64,000 nt of DNA from UBA8389 sp035719105 (lineage in GTDB: Bacteria > Bacteroidota > Bacteroidia > Bacteroidales > UBA1402), in NCBI GenBank assembly GCA_035719105.1, contig DASTGN010000004.1, positions 620,001 through 684,000 on the forward strand, written 5' to 3'. The translations under genes and the position numbers were made by a program. Below are positions 1 to 8,638 of this stretch, one piece after another. Under the pieces are notes generated by a model that searched no databases, was not told the DNA's origin, and was given only the letters and a program-made list of their open reading frames with translations. Numbering within the stretch: position 1 is the stretch's first letter; every line of letters starts with the position of its first letter.

Positions 1-2483
1 ATGCCAGGCCCGTTGTCCGATACTTCGATGATGAGTTGCTGGATGGAATTCTGATACGAACGAATGGTAATTACAGTTTCAGCCGGTGTATAGAGAATCG
101 CATTGTGCACGATGTTGACCAAAGCCTGTTTGAACCAGCTTAGATCCATTTGGACCAAAGGCAGGTTTTCTTCCAATTCCAGCTGAATGCTTTGCTGATG
201 CGGCTCCCGCTCCATCTCGTTCAACACAGTCCCCATCAAATCGCTGATTTCATACCATTGCAGGTTCAGCGACAGATAACCCGATTCAATCCGGGAAATG
301 TCCAAAATGTTTTCCACCAGCATGTTGAGCCGCATGGCCGCCGCGTTGAGTTCCTGCCCGAGTTCTTTTCTGAACGCAGCGTTCGAAGCCGTTTTCTCAT
401 CGTTCATGTTCGAAACCGCTGCCGAAATCACTGAAATTGGCGTGCGGAGTTCGTGTGAAATACTGTTCAAAACCGTCTGGAACAACTTTTGCGATTCGGC
501 ATAAATCTGCTTGGTTTTCATCTCGTCCACATTGATTTCACGTTGCAGTGAAGCGGTGACTTGCGAAATGAACGATCTCAACAACAAGGTGTTGCCAGGT
601 GTGAGTTTTTCTTTTTGGCTGAACTTGATGCCCAACACCCCGATGATGCCTTTCTTGGAAATCAGCGGAAAATACTGCAAAGGTGCGTCCGGCAAGGTGT
701 TGGTATGTCGTCCTGCCTGGGCTTTGTTTTCGAAAACCCAATGGGCAACAGAGAATCCTTTATCATCGTGGAAGTCGATGTTGCCAAAGACTCGATCGTC
801 CAATCGGCGCTGGACACCGTCGTCCGTACGAGTTTGCAAGTACACCACTGCATCTGCATCAAACTGCTTGTTGAGTTCCACCCGGGTCATCCGAACCACT
901 TCCTTGATGGAATCCGTATTGTTCAGTGATTCCAAGATGGAAAACAACTTGGATAGGTTGTCCTGGCTTTTCTGCAAAACTACTTGGCTCTTTCTCAATT
1001 TATTGATGAGCGTGCCCCCCGTCATGGCTACGAAGAAATTGGCAAAAAGCGCCATCACATCGTGGAAGTTGTTGATGTGGAAAGTCAGCAGGGGCGGAAT
1101 GAAAAAGAAATTCCAAACCAAGGACCCGAGCAATGCCGAAAAAATGACCGGTAGCCGTCCCACCTTGATGGATAGGCCGGCGATGCCCAGCAAAAAGAAC
1201 AAACCAACGGTTTGATAACCAACTACGGTACGAAACGGGAAGCTGACTACCCCAATGGCTGTAATGATGATAAACACATAAAGGTATTCCTTCCACGAAT
1301 TCTTCCTTTCGTTGTTCTTCCAAAAAGAATGAGTGGATTTAACATCCCGGTCGTCCTTGACCACATAGATATCGATGTTCTGGCTGTTCTTGAGCAACCG
1401 GTCCACAATGCTGCCGCCATTCAGGTAATTTCGCAGCGGATGTTCGTTGGTTTTCCCGATGACAATCTGGGTGACGTTGTATTGAACAGCCACTTTCAGC
1501 AAGCCTGAAACAATGTCGTTGTCGGTGATTTGCAGAATCTTGGCACCCAAGTCCCTGGCCAATTCCTGATTTCTAGCCAGTGCTTCGCGTTGTTTGGCCG
1601 AAAGCGTCATCCCCAGATCGATGCTGACCGCAATCCATTGGGCGCCCAGGTTGTAGGCCATCCGCCTAGTCCATCGGATGAGCCGTTGCGAAGCAGGGCT
1701 GGGACCTACGGCAACCAACAGCTTTTCCGTCGTTTTCCAGGTTGCCAAGATATTCTTGGCATGCATGTAGTCCATCAAATCGATGTCCACGCGTTCAGCC
1801 GTGAAACGAAGGGCAATTTCCCGCAGCGCGTGCAAATTCCCTTTTCGGAAGAAATTGGAAACGGCTTCCTGTGCTTTGTTGGGAACATAGACCTTGCCCT
1901 CGGACATGCGTTTGAGCAGTTCATCGGGCGAAATGTCGATCAAGTCGAATTCAGCATCCTGCAACAAAGAATCGGGCACAGTTTCGTGGATGCGTACACC
2001 GGTAATCTCCGTGATAGTTTCCGAACGGCTTTCCAAATGCTGCACATTCAGCGTTGTATACACGTTGATGCCTCTATTCAGCAGCTCTTCCACATCCTGG
2101 TAGCGTTTCAGGTGCCTACTTTCCGGAACATTGGTGTGCGCCAGTTCGTCCACCAAGACCACCTTGGGCGAACGCGCCAAAATGGCATCCAGATCCATTT
2201 CTTCCAAAACGACATCCCTGTATTTTCGTTGAAGCCGCGGAATGCATTTCAGGCCGGTCATGAGTTCATCGGTTTCCAAACGACCATGGGTCTCCACGTA
2301 TCCTGCCACCAAATCAATGCCTTCCGTAACAGCCTGATGGGCCGCTTTCAGCATGGCATACGTCTTGCCCGAGCCTGCACACATGCCTAGAAAGACGCGT
2401 AGGCGGCCTTTCCGCACTTTTTCCTCTTCCTTCTGAATGGATTTCAGAAGCTCATCGGGGTTGGGACGAATACTTTCCATCAT
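1..2483 (-). CDS. kdpD: Sensor histidine kinase KdpD (3' end cut by window edge)
   Basis: Membrane sensor kinase of the Kdp potassium-limitation system; it phosphorylates KdpE to switch on the KdpFABC pump. The frame is open without a stop from 2483 to position 1 (827 codons). It starts with the KdpD N-terminal domain, whose Walker A reads GMCAGSGKT. A universal-stress-like domain, a four-helix membrane block (about residues 390-500) and a GAF-like stretch follow. The H-box SISHELRTPIS puts the phospho-His at about residue 677, close to His673 of E. coli KdpD. The last visible residues are the ATPase G1 box DNGPG, so only the final 60-70 residues are missing. The first two codons are both ATG (2483 and 2480). 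It is divergent from kdpF. kdpE is not visible and could lie beyond the left edge. Identification is firm; the exact start is not. Confidence 0.93.
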   Translation of the reverse strand, partial: MMESIRPNPDELLKSIQKEEEKVRKGRLRVFLGMCAGSGKTYAMLKAAHQAVTEGIDLVAGYVETHGRLETDELMTGLKCIPRLQRKYRDVVLEEMDLDAILARSPKVVLVDELAHTNVPESRHLKRYQDVEELLNRGINVYTTLNVQHLESRSETITEITGVRIHETVPDSLLQDAEFDLIDISPDELLKRMSEGKVYVPNKAQEAVSNFFRKGNLHALREIALRFTAERVDIDLMDYMHAKNILATWKTTEKLLVAVGPSPASQRLIRWTRRMAYNLGAQWIAVSIDLGMTLSAKQREALARNQELARDLGAKILQITDNDIVSGLLKVAVQYNVTQIVIGKTNEHPLRNYLNGGSIVDRLLKNSQNIDIYVVKDDRDVKSTHSFWKNNERKNSWKEYLYVFIIITAIGVVSFPFRTVVGYQTVGLFFLLGIAGLSIKVGRLPVIFSALLGSLVWNFFFIPPLLTFHINNFHDVMALFANFFVAMTGGTLINKLRKSQVVLQKSQDNLSKLFSILESLNNTDSIKEVVRMTRVELNKQFDADAVVYLQTRTDDGVQRRLDDRVFGNIDFHDDKGFSVAHWVFENKAQAGRHTNTLPDAPLQYFPLISKKGIIGVLGIKFSQKEKLTPGNTLLLRSFISQVTASLQREINVDEMKTKQIYAESQKLFQTVLNSISHELRTPISVISAAVSNMNDEKTASNAAFRKELGQELNAAAMRLNMLVENILDISRIESGYLSLNLQWYEISDLMGTVLNEMEREPHQQSIQLELEENLPLVQMDLSWFKQALVNIVHNAILYTPAETVITIRSYQNSIQQLIIEVSDNGPG

Positions 2484-2507
2484 GGTTCACATGCATCACT
2501 TTACGTG

Positions 2508-2515
2508 CAAAAGTA
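2508..2515 (-). promoter_or_regulatory. Candidate kdpD promoter, -7 box
   Basis: On the minus strand this reads TACTTTTG, a perfect match to the Bacteroidota -7 consensus TAnnTTTG, about 25 nt before the kdpD start. No convincing -33 box was found. It suggests kdpD is transcribed separately from the divergent kdpFABC operon. Confidence 0.5.
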
Positions 2516-2538
2516 CATATAAAGTACCTGAAATGGCT

Positions 2539-2612
2539 TCACAAGATGCAATCCAATGTAAATCTTTATAAAACCCTTATACGACTGAACCCAATCCTCA
2601 CAAGACCCTTAT
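2539..2612. promoter_or_regulatory. Repeated octamers between kdpD and kdpF, possible operators
   Basis: Two octamers each occur twice as direct repeats: TCACAAGA at 2539 and 2598, and ACCCTTAT at 2573 and 2605 (32 bp apart, about three helical turns). They lie upstream of the kdpF -7 box, where an activator would bind. KdpE is the obvious candidate by context; its binding site in this phylum is not known to me. Confidence 0.35.
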
Positions 2613-2624
2613 CGGAGTCGGGCC

Positions 2625-2632
2625 TACCTTTG
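2625..2632 (+). promoter_or_regulatory. Candidate kdpFABC promoter, -7 box
   Basis: TACCTTTG matches TAnnTTTG and lies 21 nt before the kdpF ATG. No -33 TTG is visible at the usual spacing, as would be expected for a promoter that needs an activator such as KdpE. Confidence 0.5.
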
Positions 2633-2653
2633 TGGTATTAAAAACAAGGAATC

Positions 2654-2821
2654 ATGGATGCAATGATCAAAATGGATACCGTTCTCGTTGTACTGGAGTT
2701 TTTAGGCGGCATTTTATTGGTGCTGGCTCTGGGCTGGGGACTCGGAAAATTGTTCAAACTCGACTCGTTCGACGAAGAACAGCAAACAACTACTAAAAAG
2801 AAAAAATCCTCCTCACGATGA
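2654..2821 (+). CDS. kdpF: Small membrane subunit KdpF-like
   Basis: A 55-residue protein with one hydrophobic helix (VLVVLEFLGGILLVLALGWG, about residues 10-29) followed by a charged tail rich in Lys and Ser. KdpF of E. coli is a 29-residue single-helix peptide that stabilises the KdpABC complex; this one is longer because of the hydrophilic tail. Its stop codon overlaps the kdpA start in an ATGA arrangement (2818-2821), implying translational coupling. The call rests on position directly before kdpA and on the single membrane helix, since KdpF sequences are too short for strong similarity. Confidence 0.7.
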   Translation: MDAMIKMDTVLVVLEFLGGILLVLALGWGLGKLFKLDSFDEEQQTTTKKKKSSSR

Positions 2822-4509
2822 AAACCATGGATGTTTTGCAAGTGCTTCTTTATCTGGCACTGATTCTTTTATTTGTTCCACTGTTGGGCGGCTATATGAA
2901 AAAGGTGTTTCTTGGAGAAAAGCACCTGATGAAGCCCGTTTTGGGTTGGTTGGAGCGGTTGACCTACCGTTTTTCCGGCGTCGACGCCCAAGAGGAAACC
3001 AACTGGAAGACCTATTTATTCCAAATCCTGGCGTTCAACCTGATTGGATTCACCTTTGTCTTTCTGCTTCAATTGACCCAGACTTGGCTTCCGCTGAACC
3101 CGTCCCATCAGCCCAACGTCACCTGGCATTCAGCCTTCAATACAGCAGTGAGCTTCATGACCAACACCAATTGGCAAGGTTATGCAGGAGAAATCACCCT
3201 GAGCAGCTTGGTGCAAATGGTTGGTCTGACCGTCCAGAACTTCGTCAGCGCTGCGACCGGAATCGCCGTGCTTCTAGCATTAGTGAGAGGCCTGTCCAGC
3301 AAGAACACCGACAAACTGGGCAATTTCTGGGTGGATCTCACCCGCAGCACGCTCTACGTCTTGTTGCCTTTGTCCATCCTTTTCGCTGTGGTTTTGGTCG
3401 GACAAGGTGTCATCCAGAATTTCAACGATCCGGTCACGGCACATACCTTGCAAGGTGGCACTCAAGTCATTCCAGGCGGGCCGGTCGCCTCTCAGATTGC
3501 CATTAAGCAGCTGGGAACCAACGGTGGCGGTTTCTTCAATGCCAACAGCGCGCATCCCTTCGAAAACCCGACCCCTTTCAGCAATTTGCTGGAAATGCTG
3601 GCCATCCTGCTCATTCCTGCCGCCTTGACCTTCACCTACGGCAAGATGGTCGGTTCCACCAAACACGGTTGGAAGCTCTTCATGACCATGTTTCTTCTGT
3701 TGGTTGTAGGCATCGTTCTTTCGCTCTCGGCTGAACTCGGTCCGCACGGCCTATTGGGCAACCTGTCTTTGATGGAAGGCAAGGAAACCCGATTCGGCAT
3801 CACCAACAGTGTGCTTTGGTCCACTGCCACCACAGCGGCTTCCAACGGGTCCGTCATAGCCATGCACGACAGCCTATCGCCTTTGAGCGGTCTGGTCGCC
3901 ATGGTCAACATTCTGTTGGGCGAAGTCGTTTTCGGTGGAGTCGGGGCTGGTTTGTACGGCATGGTCGTCTTTGTCCTGCTCACCGTGTTCATTGCCGGAT
4001 TGATGGTGGGCCGTTCGCCTGAGTACCTGGGCAAAAAGGTGGAAGCCTTCGAAGTCCAGATGTCCATGGTGGCGGTTTTGGCTCCCAGCTTCGTAATTTT
4101 GGTCTTCACGGCCATTGCCTGCATGACCCATAGTGGCTTGAGCAGCCTGAACAATGCCGGTCCTCACGGTTTCTCCGAAATACTTTACGCCTACGCTTCG
4201 GCAGCAGGCAACAACGGCAGTGCCTTTGCAGGCCTCAATGCCAATACGGTTTTTTACAACCTGACCCTCGGTTTGGGCATGCTCATCGGTCGTTTCGGTG
4301 TGATTGTTCCAATCTTAGCGATTGCTGGCAGCATGGCACGAAAGAACAAGACTCCAGATTCAGCCGGAACCTTCCGAACGGATAACCTGCTGTTCCTTGG
4401 GCTGTTGATCGCTGTCATCCTGATCGTGGGTGGACTGACTTTCTTCCCGGCTTTGTCGCTAGGACCCATCATGGATCATTTGTTGATGCAGATTGGTAGG
4501 ACGTTTTAA
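2818..4509 (+). CDS. kdpA: Potassium-transporting ATPase subunit KdpA
   Basis: The K+-channel-like, potassium-binding subunit of the KdpFABC P-type ATPase, in the inner membrane. The protein is 563 residues (E. coli 557) and is made of about ten hydrophobic helices. The selectivity-filter region QLGTNGGGFFNANSAHPFEN near residues 231-250 is typical of the family. It belongs to the superfamily of K+ transporters (Trk/Ktr-like) with four pore motifs. The start overlaps kdpF by 4 nt and the stop is 10 nt before the chosen kdpB start. Length, motifs and neighbours all agree. Confidence 0.96.
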   Translation: MKTMDVLQVLLYLALILLFVPLLGGYMKKVFLGEKHLMKPVLGWLERLTYRFSGVDAQEETNWKTYLFQILAFNLIGFTFVFLLQLTQTWLPLNPSHQPNVTWHSAFNTAVSFMTNTNWQGYAGEITLSSLVQMVGLTVQNFVSAATGIAVLLALVRGLSSKNTDKLGNFWVDLTRSTLYVLLPLSILFAVVLVGQGVIQNFNDPVTAHTLQGGTQVIPGGPVASQIAIKQLGTNGGGFFNANSAHPFENPTPFSNLLEMLAILLIPAALTFTYGKMVGSTKHGWKLFMTMFLLLVVGIVLSLSAELGPHGLLGNLSLMEGKETRFGITNSVLWSTATTAASNGSVIAMHDSLSPLSGLVAMVNILLGEVVFGGVGAGLYGMVVFVLLTVFIAGLMVGRSPEYLGKKVEAFEVQMSMVAVLAPSFVILVFTAIACMTHSGLSSLNNAGPHGFSEILYAYASAAGNNGSAFAGLNANTVFYNLTLGLGMLIGRFGVIVPILAIAGSMARKNKTPDSAGTFRTDNLLFLGLLIAVILIVGGLTFFPALSLGPIMDHLLMQIGRTF

Positions 4510-4519
4510 TGCAAAAAAA

Positions 4520-6595
4520 ATGAAAAAGCAAAAATCGAGCTTTCTCAACCGAGAAATCGTGTTGGAAGCATTCAAGGATAGTTTCAGAAAATTGAATCCT
4601 GCCAAATTGGTCAAGAACCCGGTCATTTTTATCGTTAGCGTCGGAGCCCTTTTGACCACCGGGGTAGTTGTCGCAGATGTGGCCAAAGGCGCGTTTTCAG
4701 CCTTCAATTTTCAAATTTCCATGTGGTTGTGGTTTACGGTCTTGTTCGCCAATTTCTCGGAAGCCATCGCCGAGGGACGAGGTAAAGCCCAGGCCGACAG
4801 CCTTCGGAAAAACCGGACCCAGGCCAAGGCTAGGAAAATGGAGGGAGACAAGGAACGTACCGTTTCGGCGACCGAACTCAAGAAAGGAGACCTGGTCGTC
4901 TGCGAATCGGGCGATATCATTCCTTCGGACGGCGAGGTTGTTGAAGGCATCGCCAGCGTCGACGAATCGGCCATTACTGGTGAGTCTGCTCCAGTGATTC
5001 GTGAAAGCGGGGGCGATCGTTCCGCCGTTACCGGCGGCACTCGGGTTATCAGCGATCGGATTCTAATTCAAATCACCAACGAACCCGGCAACACCTTCAT
5101 CGACCGCATGATCGCATTGGTAGAAGGCGCCAAACGCCAAAAGACGCCCAACGAGATCGCCCTTTCCAATTTGCTCATCGGCTTGACCCTCATTTTCGTA
5201 CTGGCAGTGTTCACCTTGCCCGCCTTTTTCGGTTATGGCCTAAACGCGTCGGGGCTGTCTTCCAGCCAAAATCTTTCCTTGCCGGTGCTCACTGCCTTAC
5301 TAGTTTGCCTCATCCCCACCACCATCGGCGGATTGTTGAGCGCCATCGGAATCAGTGGCATGGACCGATTGCTGCAGCGCAACGTAATTGCCACAAGCGG
5401 CAAGGCCATCGAAGCGGCCGGAGACGTCGATGTCCTTTTGTTGGACAAGACCGGGACCATCACCCTGGGCAACCGCATGGCCACCGATTTCATCCCTGCC
5501 GAAGGCGTCACTGTGGCGCAACTGGCCGATGCGGCGCAATTCTCTTCCCTGTCGGACGAAACCCCAGAAGGCCGCTCCATCGTGGTGTTGGCCAAGGAAA
5601 AATTCAACATCCGTGGGCGCGACGTACATGCTCTGAATGCCACGTTCATCCCCTTCACGGCCCAAACCAAGATGAGCGGCGTCGAGTTTAAGGATGCAAA
5701 CGGGACGGAACACCACATTCGGAAGGGTTCGTCCGAGGCCATTCGTACCTATGTCGAAAACAACCACGGCGTTTTTCCTGCCAAAGTCACGGAAACCGTA
5801 TCTAACCTGGCCCGCTTAGGTGCCACGCCCCTGGTGGTGGCCGAAGACAATCGGGTGCTGGGGGTGATCCATCTCAAAGATATCGTGAAAGGTGGCATTC
5901 GTCATCGCTTCGAGGAATTGCGAAAAATGGGCATTAAAACAGTGATGATCACAGGTGACAATGCGCTCACCGCCGCTGCCATCGCAGCCGAAGCCGGGGT
6001 TGACGACTTTATGGCTGAAGCCAAACCTGAGGACAAACTACAACGAATTCGGCAGGAGCAAGCCGACGGCCATTTGGTGGGCATGATCGGGGACGGCACC
6101 AACGACGCACCTGCCCTGGCGCAGGCCGACATCGGCATCGCTATGAATTCCGGAACCCAAGCTGCTAGGGAAGCCGGCAACATGGTCGATTTGGACAGCA
6201 ACCCCACCAAACTGATCGAGGTCGTGGAAGTCGGCAAGCAGCTGTTGATGACCCGCGGTGCCTTGACCACGTTCAGCATCGCCAACGACGTGGCCAAGTA
6301 CTTCGCCATCATCCCAGCCATCGCTCTGGTCCTGTATTCGAACGGAAAGGGCTCCGGGCCGCTTTCAGCCCTCAATATCATGGGCTTGGGCTCGCCAGAG
6401 TCGGCCATCTTGAGTGCTGTCATCTTTAATGCGTTGGTTATTATCGCCTTGGTGCCACTAGCACTGAAGGGGGTAAACTACAAACCTGTTTCTGCCAATA
6501 CGATATTAACCAAAAACTTGTTTTTGTACGGGCTTGGAGGCATCATAGCTCCCTTCCTTGGGATCAAAATAATCGACTTGCTGATAAACTTGTAA
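4520..6595 (+). CDS. kdpB: Potassium-transporting ATPase ATP-binding subunit KdpB
   Basis: Catalytic P-type ATPase subunit that couples ATP hydrolysis to K+ uptake through KdpA. The protein is 691 residues from the ATG at 4520. Visible motifs are the actuator loop ITGESAPV, the phosphorylation site DKTGTITLGN (Asp at about residue 309) and the hinge MIGDGTNDAPALAQADIG. An in-frame ATG at 4493 would overlap the kdpA coding sequence by 17 nt and add nine residues not expected in the family. The start MKKQKSSF at 4520 fits KdpB N-termini better. A 67-aa gene and kdpC follow immediately. Confidence 0.96.
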   Translation: MKKQKSSFLNREIVLEAFKDSFRKLNPAKLVKNPVIFIVSVGALLTTGVVVADVAKGAFSAFNFQISMWLWFTVLFANFSEAIAEGRGKAQADSLRKNRTQAKARKMEGDKERTVSATELKKGDLVVCESGDIIPSDGEVVEGIASVDESAITGESAPVIRESGGDRSAVTGGTRVISDRILIQITNEPGNTFIDRMIALVEGAKRQKTPNEIALSNLLIGLTLIFVLAVFTLPAFFGYGLNASGLSSSQNLSLPVLTALLVCLIPTTIGGLLSAIGISGMDRLLQRNVIATSGKAIEAAGDVDVLLLDKTGTITLGNRMATDFIPAEGVTVAQLADAAQFSSLSDETPEGRSIVVLAKEKFNIRGRDVHALNATFIPFTAQTKMSGVEFKDANGTEHHIRKGSSEAIRTYVENNHGVFPAKVTETVSNLARLGATPLVVAEDNRVLGVIHLKDIVKGGIRHRFEELRKMGIKTVMITGDNALTAAAIAAEAGVDDFMAEAKPEDKLQRIRQEQADGHLVGMIGDGTNDAPALAQADIGIAMNSGTQAAREAGNMVDLDSNPTKLIEVVEVGKQLLMTRGALTTFSIANDVAKYFAIIPAIALVLYSNGKGSGPLSALNIMGLGSPESAILSAVIFNALVIIALVPLALKGVNYKPVSANTILTKNLFLYGLGGIIAPFLGIKIIDLLINL

Positions 6596-6598
6596 ATC

Positions 6599-6802
6599 AT
6601 GGAACAACTCCTTATCGACTTGAAAGAACGATTGATCTTGCGGCGCAATATAGAAGCTGAAAGGGTTTTGAAGCTAGATCCTCAATCCGATCGAGACATC
6701 GTTTTGATGGCTTCCGGCAAAATTTATGAGCTGGACGAAGTGATCGGTTTTCTGGATAACATGATGACATACAAACAACTAACTGAAAAAATCACGCAAT
6801 GA
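6599..6802 (+). CDS. Unknown 67-aa protein between kdpB and kdpC
   Basis: I do not recognise this gene. It starts 3 nt after the kdpB stop and its stop overlaps the kdpC start in an ATGA arrangement (6799-6802), so it is clearly part of the kdp operon. The product is charged, has no signal peptide or membrane segment, and looks mostly helical; it is rich in Leu, Glu, Asp and Arg (e.g. DLKERLILRRNIEAERVL). A cytoplasmic accessory or regulatory protein for the Kdp pump is a guess from position only. The tight spacing on both sides argues that it is a translated gene and not a chance frame. Confidence 0.75.
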   Translation: MEQLLIDLKERLILRRNIEAERVLKLDPQSDRDIVLMASGKIYELDEVIGFLDNMMTYKQLTEKITQ

Positions 6803-7374
6803 AAACAATACGTACGGCTTTACTTCTTTTTCTGGTTTTGACGGTTTTGACCGGGATGGTGTATCCCCTTGTTATTACGGGTGTGGCACAGTTGGCCTTT
6901 CCAGCCAAGGCAAACGGAAGCATACTGGTGGAAAACAGACAGGTCATCGGCAGTGCGTTGCTTGGCCAACGCTTCGATTCTACGGCTTATTTCTCTTCTA
7001 GACCCTCTGCAACCGAGTATCAATCCCTTCCTTCGGGTGGGTCGAATTTTGCTGTGACCAGCAACAAGCTCCTTCACCAGGTAGCTGTGCGCGCCAAGCA
7101 GTTCGGCAGTGCCAATGGACTGAGCGACACAAAATCCATCCCCTCCGAAATGCTTTTCGCCTCTGCCAGCAGCCTAGATCCTCATATTTCACCGCAGGCC
7201 GCTCGCTTGCAGGTAAACAGAATCGTCGTTGCCCGCCGCCTTAATACAGTTCATAAAAAGAAGCTTCTCCGTCTCATCGATGAGCAAACGGAAAAGCCTC
7301 AATTTTTTTGCCTTGGCGAAGAACGGGTGAATGTATTGCAACTCAACCTCCAACTTGACAAAGTTTTTAAGTAA
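6799..7374 (+). CDS. kdpC: Potassium-transporting ATPase subunit KdpC
   Basis: Single-span accessory subunit of the KdpFABC pump, thought to assist ATP binding by KdpB. The protein is 191 residues (E. coli 190). One N-terminal membrane helix (about residues 5-30) leads into a periplasmic/peripheral domain. Family-typical stretches are GSALLGQRF, the SRPSA region, SLDPHISPQAA, and the C-terminal LGEERVNVLQLNLQLD. It overlaps the preceding 67-aa gene by 4 nt. Its stop codon is 1 nt from the stop codon of the convergent nqrF, and its 3' coding end carries a hairpin that could end nqr transcription. Confidence 0.95.
   Translation: MKTIRTALLLFLVLTVLTGMVYPLVITGVAQLAFPAKANGSILVENRQVIGSALLGQRFDSTAYFSSRPSATEYQSLPSGGSNFAVTSNKLLHQVAVRAKQFGSANGLSDTKSIPSEMLFASASSLDPHISPQAARLQVNRIVVARRLNTVHKKKLLRLIDEQTEKPQFFCLGEERVNVLQLNLQLDKVFK
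7255..7292 (-). terminator. Possible nqr operon terminator inside kdpC
   Basis: On the minus strand a hairpin (TCCGT paired with ACGGA at 7268-7292, with an inner CTCA/TGAG stem) is followed by the palindrome AGAAGCTTCT and a run of five T residues. It lies about 85-120 nt past the nqrF stop, within the coding sequence of convergent kdpC. No other terminator fits between the two operons. Confidence 0.35.
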
Positions 7375-7375
7375 T

Positions 7376-8635
7376 TTACGCCCCAAAATCATCAAATCGC
7401 AACATTTCCGGCGGAACCCCCTGTTCGTCCAACATCTTCTGCACCGCCTTGGCCATGGGCCCCGGACCACACATGTAGTATTCGATATCTTCGGGGAAAT
7501 CAATGGATTTCAGGTAGTTGTCGTAAATAACTTGATGAATGAAACCAACAGGACCGGTCCAGTTGTCTTCAGGCTTTGGTTCACTCAAGGCGATGTAAAA
7601 ATTGAAGTTGGGGAATTCCTTTTCGATGGTGCGGAAATCTTCTTCGTAGAAAATCTCGTTTTTGGAGCGAGCACCGTACCAGTAAGAAATCTTACGATTT
7701 GTCGTCTTTAATGTCTTGAAGAGATGCAACAAGTGGGAACGGAGAGGAGCCATACCGGCACCTCCACCGATGTACAACATTTCACTTTTACTGTCGTTGA
7801 TGTGGAATTCGCCAAACGGCCCCGAAATAGAAACCTTGTCACCTGGTTTCAACGAGAACAAGTAAGAAGAACAAATGCCAGGATTCACCTCTGCCCATTT
7901 CCCTGTTTCCCGAATAAACGGAGGAGTGGCAATGCGGATGTTCAACATCACAATGTTGCCCTCAGCCGGATGGTTCGCCATCGAATAAGCACGATAGGTT
8001 GGTTCTGGGTTGCTCATCTTCAGATCCCAAAGTTTGAATTTGTCCCATTCAGATTTGAATTGTTCGTCAATGACAAAATCCTTGAAATCGACATTGATGG
8101 CAGGCACATCAATCTGTATGTAGCTTCCGGGCTTGAAATTTAAAGTTTCCCCTTCGGGCAGTTTTACCACGAATTCCTTGATAAACGAGGCCACGTTGTG
8201 ATTGGAAACCACCTCGCATTCCCATTTTTTGATACCCAAAATTTCTTCCGGAATCTGAATTTCCAGGTCTTCACGAATCTTAACCTGACAACCCAACCGC
8301 CAGTGATTCTGAATTTGCTGACGGTTGAAGAAACCCACTTCGGTCGGCAAGATTTCACCACCGCCAGAAAGCACCTGACAACGGCACATGCCACAACTGC
8401 CACCACCGCCACAAGCGGAAGGCAAGTACACCTGGTTCTCACCCAATTTGCTCAATATGGTGGATCCACGCTCTGTGAGCAGTTCCTTTTCCCCGTTAAT
8501 GACAATCTTGACGTTGCCTTCTGGGGTAAGCTTTTCCTTGATGACCAACAGTAAAATCACCAACAATAGGGTGACACCCAGCAAGATGACAATGCTGTAG
8601 GAGATAATCGGCATGCTAATTTCCATTAGTACCAT
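7376..8635 (-). CDS. nqrF: Na+-translocating NADH-quinone reductase subunit F
   Basis: Entry subunit of Na+-NQR: it oxidises NADH through FAD and passes electrons to a 2Fe-2S centre. The protein is 419 residues. An N-terminal membrane helix (about residues 10-33) is followed by a ferredoxin domain with cysteines at about 75, 81, 84 and 116 (CGGGGSCGMC, then LGC). The FAD-binding RAYSMANHP and a C-terminal NADH-binding part containing YMCGPGPM follow. It is the last gene of the nqrABCDEF operon, 3 nt after nqrE. An alternative start is ATG at 8626. Confidence 0.96.
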   Translation of the reverse strand: MVLMEISMPIISYSIVILLGVTLLLVILLLVIKEKLTPEGNVKIVINGEKELLTERGSTILSKLGENQVYLPSACGGGGSCGMCRCQVLSGGGEILPTEVGFFNRQQIQNHWRLGCQVKIREDLEIQIPEEILGIKKWECEVVSNHNVASFIKEFVVKLPEGETLNFKPGSYIQIDVPAINVDFKDFVIDEQFKSEWDKFKLWDLKMSNPEPTYRAYSMANHPAEGNIVMLNIRIATPPFIRETGKWAEVNPGICSSYLFSLKPGDKVSISGPFGEFHINDSKSEMLYIGGGAGMAPLRSHLLHLFKTLKTTNRKISYWYGARSKNEIFYEEDFRTIEKEFPNFNFYIALSEPKPEDNWTGPVGFIHQVIYDNYLKSIDFPEDIEYYMCGPGPMAKAVQKMLDEQGVPPEMLRFDDFGA

Positions 8636-8638
8636 ACG

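Noticed and set aside
150..2390. Several plus-strand open frames of 94 to 286 codons at the left end
   Set aside because: They are antisense to kdpD, whose minus-strand frame is continuous from 2483 to 1 and carries the KdpD motifs.
4493..4519. Upstream ATG start for kdpB
   Set aside because: It overlaps the kdpA coding end and adds residues not expected in KdpB; the ATG at 4520 fits the family.
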